From: Ecdyonurus torrentis | Taxonomy: Eukaryota > Arthropoda > Insecta > Ephemeroptera > Heptageniidae | NCBI GenBank assembly: GCA_949318235.1 | Contig: OX439137.1 | Coordinates: forward strand, 23,120,518 to 23,184,517 | Direction: 5' to 3' | DNA length: 64,000 nt | Shown: positions 60,576 through 64,000 of the stretch, piece after piece | Numbering within the stretch: the stretch's first letter is position 1 | Layout: each line of letters opens with the position of its first letter | The notes under the pieces: model-generated | Databases searched by the model: none | What the model saw: only the letters and a program-made list of their open reading frames with translations | Told to the model about the DNA's origin: nothing | Translations under genes and position numbers: made by a program

Positions 60576-62331
60576 ATTGCAAGCACAATTAGTTCTATGT
60601 GTTTAAAATGGCACTAGTGTACACTTGTTTGGGGATCAGCCCCTGAGCCCCTGGTAGGTCTATATAAACGTCAAACAAACTGCTATTGACTAATAAAGGA
60701 GCAACTATTTTGAGGCTGACTATAAGCAATTTTGGTCACATCCACTTCCGTTTTGACTTACTGCGCATGCGTAGCAAGTAGAAACAGAAGCAGATATGAC
60801 CAAAATTGCTTAGTGGGCCTCAAAACAGTTGTTCCTTTATTAGTCAATGAAGGCGTACGGATGTGATGGCCTTGTTCTCAAAATTTCGAAACCAAGCAAA
60901 ATAAGAATGTATGGCTTGAGTTGAGAGATCCCTAAACAAATTACTGGCAATGACCCAACCAAGAGGGTGACCCAATACTATGTGCGGTTCAGTGCAAAAC
61001 TGCACTATTGCCCTTGTTATCAATGCATTAATAGCTTTTTTTAATGTGGATATTTTTTTCAAAAGAAAGTTCAATGCGCACACTCGCGTTATTGGAAAGT
61101 TGATTGTGTAATTTTGCACTGCATGGGTATCCATATGCACACAATTCTTGATTAGTACCCAGTTAACAAGCAAATTCAAGGCTATTTCCGGTCACATCCG
61201 CTTCCGTTTTGACGTCCTGCACTTGCGCAGAGGGTCAAAACGGAGGTAGGTAGACAATATTGCTCGGAGTCGGCCCCGAGGCGGTTATTCCCTTGTTAGT
61301 CTATTAGTAAGTAGCATTAGTAAGTAAGTTGACAATTCCATGTAAAACCTTATACAAATGTAACTTATTATGTTTGATTGTAGGAGAGTGGAAATAAAGA
61401 TATTTTGATTTTTGATTTTGAATTTAAAATTGAAATTTGAAGAGTTTAAGGCATCAGTAATCTAAAAATAGAACTCACCATATTATCAATAGCAGCCATT
61501 GCATCTTCTGCTGTTTCAAACTCCACAAAAGCAAAACCTCGATGTTTCTCTGTCTCATAATCCAATGGAATTTGAATATCTAAAATATCGCCAAATGGAA
61601 TGAAGGCAGCGTGTAGTACTTTTTCATCTACTTCTTCAGCTAGACCACCTACATATCAGAACAATAAGTTAAATACATCATCATCCATTTCATTTTAATA
61701 TGTAAAATGTCACAAAACAAAACCATCAACTAACATTGCATTTATTAAGTATATACATATGTATGTATGATATGTGGTGCATATGTAATGTGGTTTGATA
61801 GGGTTGCATATAAATTTTCATTAATGCTTCTTACCGGCCGTGACGTCGCACCAATCACAGGCAGCGCGGGAAAAAGCTAGGGCCCCCTAATTTAACATTA
61901 CGCTTATGGAGTGAAACACGTTTTTTGCGATTTTTGAGAAAACTACTGCACCGATTTTGGAAAAATTTAAATGAGGGATACTAGGCATACTTTAACGTGT
62001 TTTAAGCCAAAAAAAAATTTTAGAAATTTTTTTGGCCGGTAAGAAGCATTATTATTATTTAAAACTGTATATGAATATTATGCAAAGCTATAAATGTATT
62101 TATGTACTGTACTGCATTTCTTTCAAGCTTATTAAAAATTATATAAAATGCTCAAAACCTGCATTATAAGACGAAAAAGCAAACGTTTAGAAAACGTCCG
62201 GTATTAAGCATGGACCAGACCATGTTACTTTCCCTCTGTTACTACGATTTCTTTGTCAGCATCAATACTTAAATTACAGATACTGATAATTACTTACCAA
62301 CATAAACTGTTCTTTTAGGATTAGTAGTCAT
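54841..62331 (-). CDS. PPIE: Peptidyl-prolyl cis-trans isomerase E, seven exons
   Basis: PPIE (Cyp33) is a nuclear RRM-cyclophilin of the spliceosome. Joining 62331-62298, 61648-61479, 60261-60082, 59423-59208, 58279-58098, 56518-56452 and 54909-54841 gives 918 nt, 305 residues plus stop, all phases consistent; human PPIE has 301. The N-terminal RRM (residues 6-85) shows [20 protein letters not shown] and RGFAFVEF. An acidic linker follows (residues 100-140). The cyclophilin domain runs from about 143 to the end and keeps [15 protein letters not shown] and the W-L-D-G-K-H motif, so isomerase residues are intact. Every intron has GT-AG ends. Introns 2-6 carry many mobile elements. Confidence 0.95.
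55297..55825. mobile_element. Long near-perfect palindrome, family L1p
   Basis: Arms of about 264 bp meet at 55562 with essentially no loop (centre GACCGGTTTAAGG region). Examples of pairing: CTAACATCTCACGTTCTCAC with GTGAGAACGTGAGATGTTAG. Low arm divergence implies a recent origin or gene conversion. Half-copies at 51005 and 52220. Confidence 0.85.
55936..56219. mobile_element. MITE family M1 (copy 2)
   Basis: Ends CAAGATGTATAAATGGAAGG and complement. Nearly the same as 14925-15379 but without about 170 bp of its left interior. Flanks GCGTGAGAG and CGTGAGGAC suggest a damaged target duplication. Confidence 0.75.
56452..56518 (-). CDS. PPIE: PPIE exon 6
   Basis: Completes Trp, then [20 protein letters not shown] and ME; donor GTAAGT follows at 56451. 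Confidence 0.93.
56690..56830. mobile_element. Fragment of MITE family M1
   Basis: Inverted match to 14936-15095 (TACAGAAGAGAAGCTAATAC, TGGTTGCAAATTGTTCTTG). Corresponds to the part that copy 2 lacks. Confidence 0.75.
56905..57000. mobile_element. Joined fragments of two repeat families
   Basis: AAAGGTTAGAGGAAACCAGC at 56913 is a Penelope-like left end; it runs straight into TTTTTTGTTCAAGGTGTTCT with ATGCCTTTAA at 56958-56991, a right end of P1. A poly(G) run precedes them. Confidence 0.55.
57133..57249. mobile_element. TA-flanked MITE, family T1 (copy 3)
   Basis: Ends CAGCTCTGGCCAAAAGTTCC and complement (one mismatch), bounded by TA on both sides. The best preserved of the three T1 copies. 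Confidence 0.85.
57253..57960 (+). pseudogene. Decayed LINE (non-LTR) reverse transcriptase C-terminus
   Basis: Three frames in succession. 57253-57650: [26 protein letters not shown], then [20 protein letters not shown], typical of the thumb region after the YLG motif of LINE reverse transcriptases. A frameshift near 57620-57650 leads to 57630-57868 ([20 protein letters not shown]). The last part has [16 protein letters not shown], a zinc-knuckle-like end. It is 5'-truncated and broken, in PPIE intron 5, opposite strand to PPIE. The clade is not determined. Confidence 0.7.
58098..58279 (-). CDS. PPIE: PPIE exon 5
   Basis: [15 protein letters not shown], then [15 protein letters not shown], the cyclophilin core; the last two bases begin Trp. 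Its acceptor region (58266-58294) is copied at 54669-54697. Confidence 0.96.
58920..59140. mobile_element. MITE in PPIE intron 4
   Basis: Imperfect inverted ends TTGAGGAAAGGAAATTGAGC / TTTTTCCTCAATTTGTACAG, with GCTTTAGTTGACAGGG against TCAGCTAAAGG. Related to 22924-23274. Confidence 0.6.
59208..59423 (-). CDS. PPIE: PPIE exon 4
   Basis: 72 codons: the Thr-rich linker end, then [39 protein letters not shown] and IIPGF. It includes the catalytic Arg of the FHRII motif. Confidence 0.95.
59505..59705. mobile_element. Foldback element in PPIE intron 3
   Basis: Arms of about 85 bp from GGCTCCGCGGAAAACTGAAC to its complement, then GTTCCAAATTTGAGG pairs. ATCTGCACTCTCCGCC resembles the repeated motif of the 53373 element, and ATCGAT flanks both. 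Confidence 0.8.
60082..60261 (-). CDS. PPIE: PPIE exon 3
   Basis: 60 codons: [20 protein letters not shown], the end of the RRM, then the acidic linker. Donor GTAAGA. Confidence 0.96.
60507..60572. repeat. (TA)n microsatellite
   Basis: About 33 TA units in PPIE intron 2. Confidence 0.95.
60683..61310. mobile_element. Composite inverted-repeat element in PPIE intron 2
   Basis: A palindrome at 60683-60848 (ATTGACTAATAAAGGAGCAA with complement; TTTTGACT/GCGCATGCG centre) is followed by 330 bp and then a related block at 61180-61310 (GTCACATCCGCTTCCGTTTT; GGCGGTTATTCCCTTGTTAG). The intervening 111-codon minus frame has no recognised similarity. Confidence 0.6.
61479..61648 (-). CDS. PPIE: PPIE exon 2
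   Basis: [20 protein letters not shown], then RNP1 (RGFAFVEF) and AAIDNM. Donor GTGAGT. Confidence 0.96.
61826..62051. mobile_element. MITE in PPIE intron 1
   Basis: Ends AATGCTTCTTACCGGCC and its complement; the body is asymmetric. Confidence 0.7.
62298..62331 (-). CDS. PPIE: PPIE exon 1
   Basis: [11 protein letters not shown] plus one base; donor GTAAGT. Short first exons are usual in this gene. Confidence 0.93.
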
Positions 62332-62497
62332 TTTTCAATGAGTTATTGATAAAATACTTATTAATGTTTACTATTTTAGTTGCTAAACCAGCGCCATTTA
62401 TAATAAACAAACGACGAACGATATTCAGATTTTATGCATTTTGATTGGTTTTAAACTTTTTAAGCGGAAATAATTTTAAACACTTCTAAACTGGTTT

Positions 62498-62828
62498 CAT
62501 TCATGTTAAAAACTTAAAAGTCGATGCCATAAGTGAGGATTGAGGACTAAATAACATGGGCCGGTATAGGAAAATTGCACATTTTTCCAGTTTAAAAAGT
62601 CTTAGCTATTCTTTGGAGAGCATTGATACTGTTAACAAGTTGAGTTAGGTTTTTAAGTATGCAAGAAAATAATAATGAAAAAAAAAAAAAAAAAAAAAAA
62701 CCATTTTCCAAAAGAAAATAGCGAAAGGCGAAAACCCACATTTATCCTATGCTGAGCAATGTTATTTGTTGCTCAATTTTGGCATGGAAGCAAATTTATT
62801 ATAATGTCATGCTAGCACACACCCCTAG
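62498..62828. mobile_element. Repeat family R1 (copy 3)
   Basis: Matches 43174-43486 in the same orientation (GCCATAAGTGAG, AACATGGGCCGGTATAGGAAA, CTATGCTGAGCAATGTTAT), with a poly(A) expansion near 62680. Upstream of PPIE. Confidence 0.75.
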
Positions 62829-62838
62829 AGTCTTATTA

Positions 62839-62947
62839 GTGTTGTTCGTAAACCCTGTTCTTTTGCTCCTAAAATGACGATCAGCTATGGTTAATCAAAT
62901 GGAATGCGCATTTTTTGGTGCAAGAGAACAGGGTTTACGAACAGCAT
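62839..62947. mobile_element. MITE family N1 (copy 3)
   Basis: TGTTGTTCGTAAACCCTG to ACAGGGTTTACGAACAGCA, with the shared core GGAATGCGCATTTTTTGGTG. Confidence 0.85.
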
Positions 62948-63000
62948 TATTATAAGTACACCCTGTACACCCCAATTACTTTCCCACGCGCTCAACAGTA

Positions 63001-63122
63001 ATGGTGTTCGTAAACCTGTTTGGGGCATGCTCCAAAAATGCGCAATTGCATTTAAAAAGCATTTGCTGATTGTCATTTTTTTGTGTTCTGGAACACGAAG
63101 AACAGGGTTTACGAACACCATT
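63001..63122. mobile_element. Diverged N1-related MITE
   Basis: ATGGTGTTCGTAAACCTG at the left and CAGGGTTTACGAACACCAT at the right; the interior differs from N1 (AAAAATGCGCAATTGCATTT). Confidence 0.75.
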
Positions 63123-63373
63123 AGAGATTAGCTCCATTAGATCAAGCTCGCTCGTGAAGGAAGATATCCCTTTACATAACGAACTGCACATTTTAATTTC
63201 TTTATTTCTTTATTTTTTTACTTTGTGTGTACTGCGATTACCGCCGAGAGTTGATATACATTTTTTCCGAGTTTTTGCCTCAGATCCAACAAGTACAAGA
63301 GGTATCAAGTATCGACAATATACAATTTAATGAATTTATCATGAATACATTATGTTCTCTACTTCATTAAAAC

Positions 63374-63413
63374 CAGAGTCCCCTCCACCTTACGTAAGGT
63401 GGAGGGGACTCTG
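63374..63413. mobile_element. 40-bp perfect palindrome with hAT-type target duplication
   Basis: Two 20-bp arms, CAGAGTCCCCTCCACCTTAC and its exact complement, with no loop. Flanked by a perfect 8-bp repeat ATTAAAAC at 63366-63373 and 63414-63421. A CAGAG-type end with an 8-bp duplication matches hAT. Confidence 0.8.
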
Positions 63414-63424
63414 ATTAAAACATA

Positions 63425-64000
63425 TATGTAGTTTAGGATACTTCGGATTATTTAGTTAGCATAACAGCCATGTACGTATTATATACTTTATGCTATGCTG
63501 TCATAGAAATTTTTACTCTTTTTTGCCTATCAGAATATTTATTACACTACAAGATTTTACCAGAAAATACTTATTTTAAATACAAAACAACATTATGGAA
63601 ATGGAATATAAAATCGTATACCCAACAAACGATACAGAATAAAATATGCATGCAACTATATACAATAGAAAAATGATCTAATGGCTAAAAATAATATAAA
63701 TTTTACAAAAAGAAAATGAGAACTGTTTTATATTTTTATTTATAAAAGGGGGGAAAACAGAATTTCTTTATTATTTCACAAAAATAATTTAAATCTATAT
63801 CTCCGTTCTTTTTATTTTAATATTTATTTTAAGGCAATAAAACAATATCTTATGATCCTTGTGATCCCTATAGTGCCTTGTACAGTATGAGTATCATTAT
63901 AGATAAATATTCATGCTTCATTCCTTTTATAAAATTATTATTTATCATCATTTAAATAAAAATATTGTTAATTGAGGCGAAACATATAGCATTTTTATTA
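63425..64000. other. AT-rich DNA, no gene seen
   Basis: Short ORFs only; no repeat recognised. Confidence 0.5.

Noticed and set aside
60844..61179. 111-codon minus frame in PPIE intron 2
   Set aside because: Lies between two palindromic blocks, has no recognised motif, and chance ORFs of this size occur in 64 kb. Kept only as part of a composite element.

Overview
The window is a piece of an animal nuclear genome. It is strongly AT-rich, full of poly(A)/poly(T) and (TA)n tracts, and its genes are split by GT-AG introns. I see no bacterial, organellar or CRISPR features. The gene set (RNA polymerase I subunit, nuclear cyclophilin, GT11 fucosyltransferase, BED/hAT-derived protein) fits an invertebrate, perhaps an arthropod, but the lineage is inference and weakly held.

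Layout. 1-12.8 kb: the last coding exon of an unidentified + strand gene (1573-1659), then about 9 kb of very AT-rich DNA with few mobile elements, possibly a long 3' UTR; then a direct repeat pair (10401/12102) around a nest of small transposons. 12.8-21.6 kb: a complete four-exon POLR1F/RPA43 gene (+) with a very long, repeat-bearing lysine/serine tail and a young inverted-repeat Penelope-like element in intron 3. 21.6-27.3 kb: transposon-derived repeats. 27.3-30.8 kb: a two-exon BED-finger/hAT-derived gene (+) that looks domesticated and catalytically dead. 30.8-47.1 kb: no gene seen; many MITEs, several nested. 47.2-48.3 kb: an intronless GT11 alpha-1,2-fucosyltransferase gene (-). 48.3-54.8 kb: repeats. 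54.8-62.3 kb: a complete seven-exon PPIE gene (-) whose introns carry a decayed LINE and several palindromic elements. 62.3-64 kb: more MITEs, including a 40-bp perfect palindrome with an 8-bp target duplication.

The four genes are not an operon and share no obvious pathway. POLR1F acts in nucleolar rRNA transcription, PPIE in the spliceosome, GT11 in Golgi glycosylation, and the BED protein is probably nuclear.

The most distinctive part of the window is its mobile DNA: inverted Penelope-like copies with tails and 14-15 bp target duplications, at least five TTAA-flanked (piggyBac-type) MITE families, hAT-type MITEs with 8-bp duplications, TA-flanked (mariner-type) MITEs and several two-level nests. 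Exon boundaries were read by eye from splice consensus, reading phase and family similarity. No alignment or transcript data were available.
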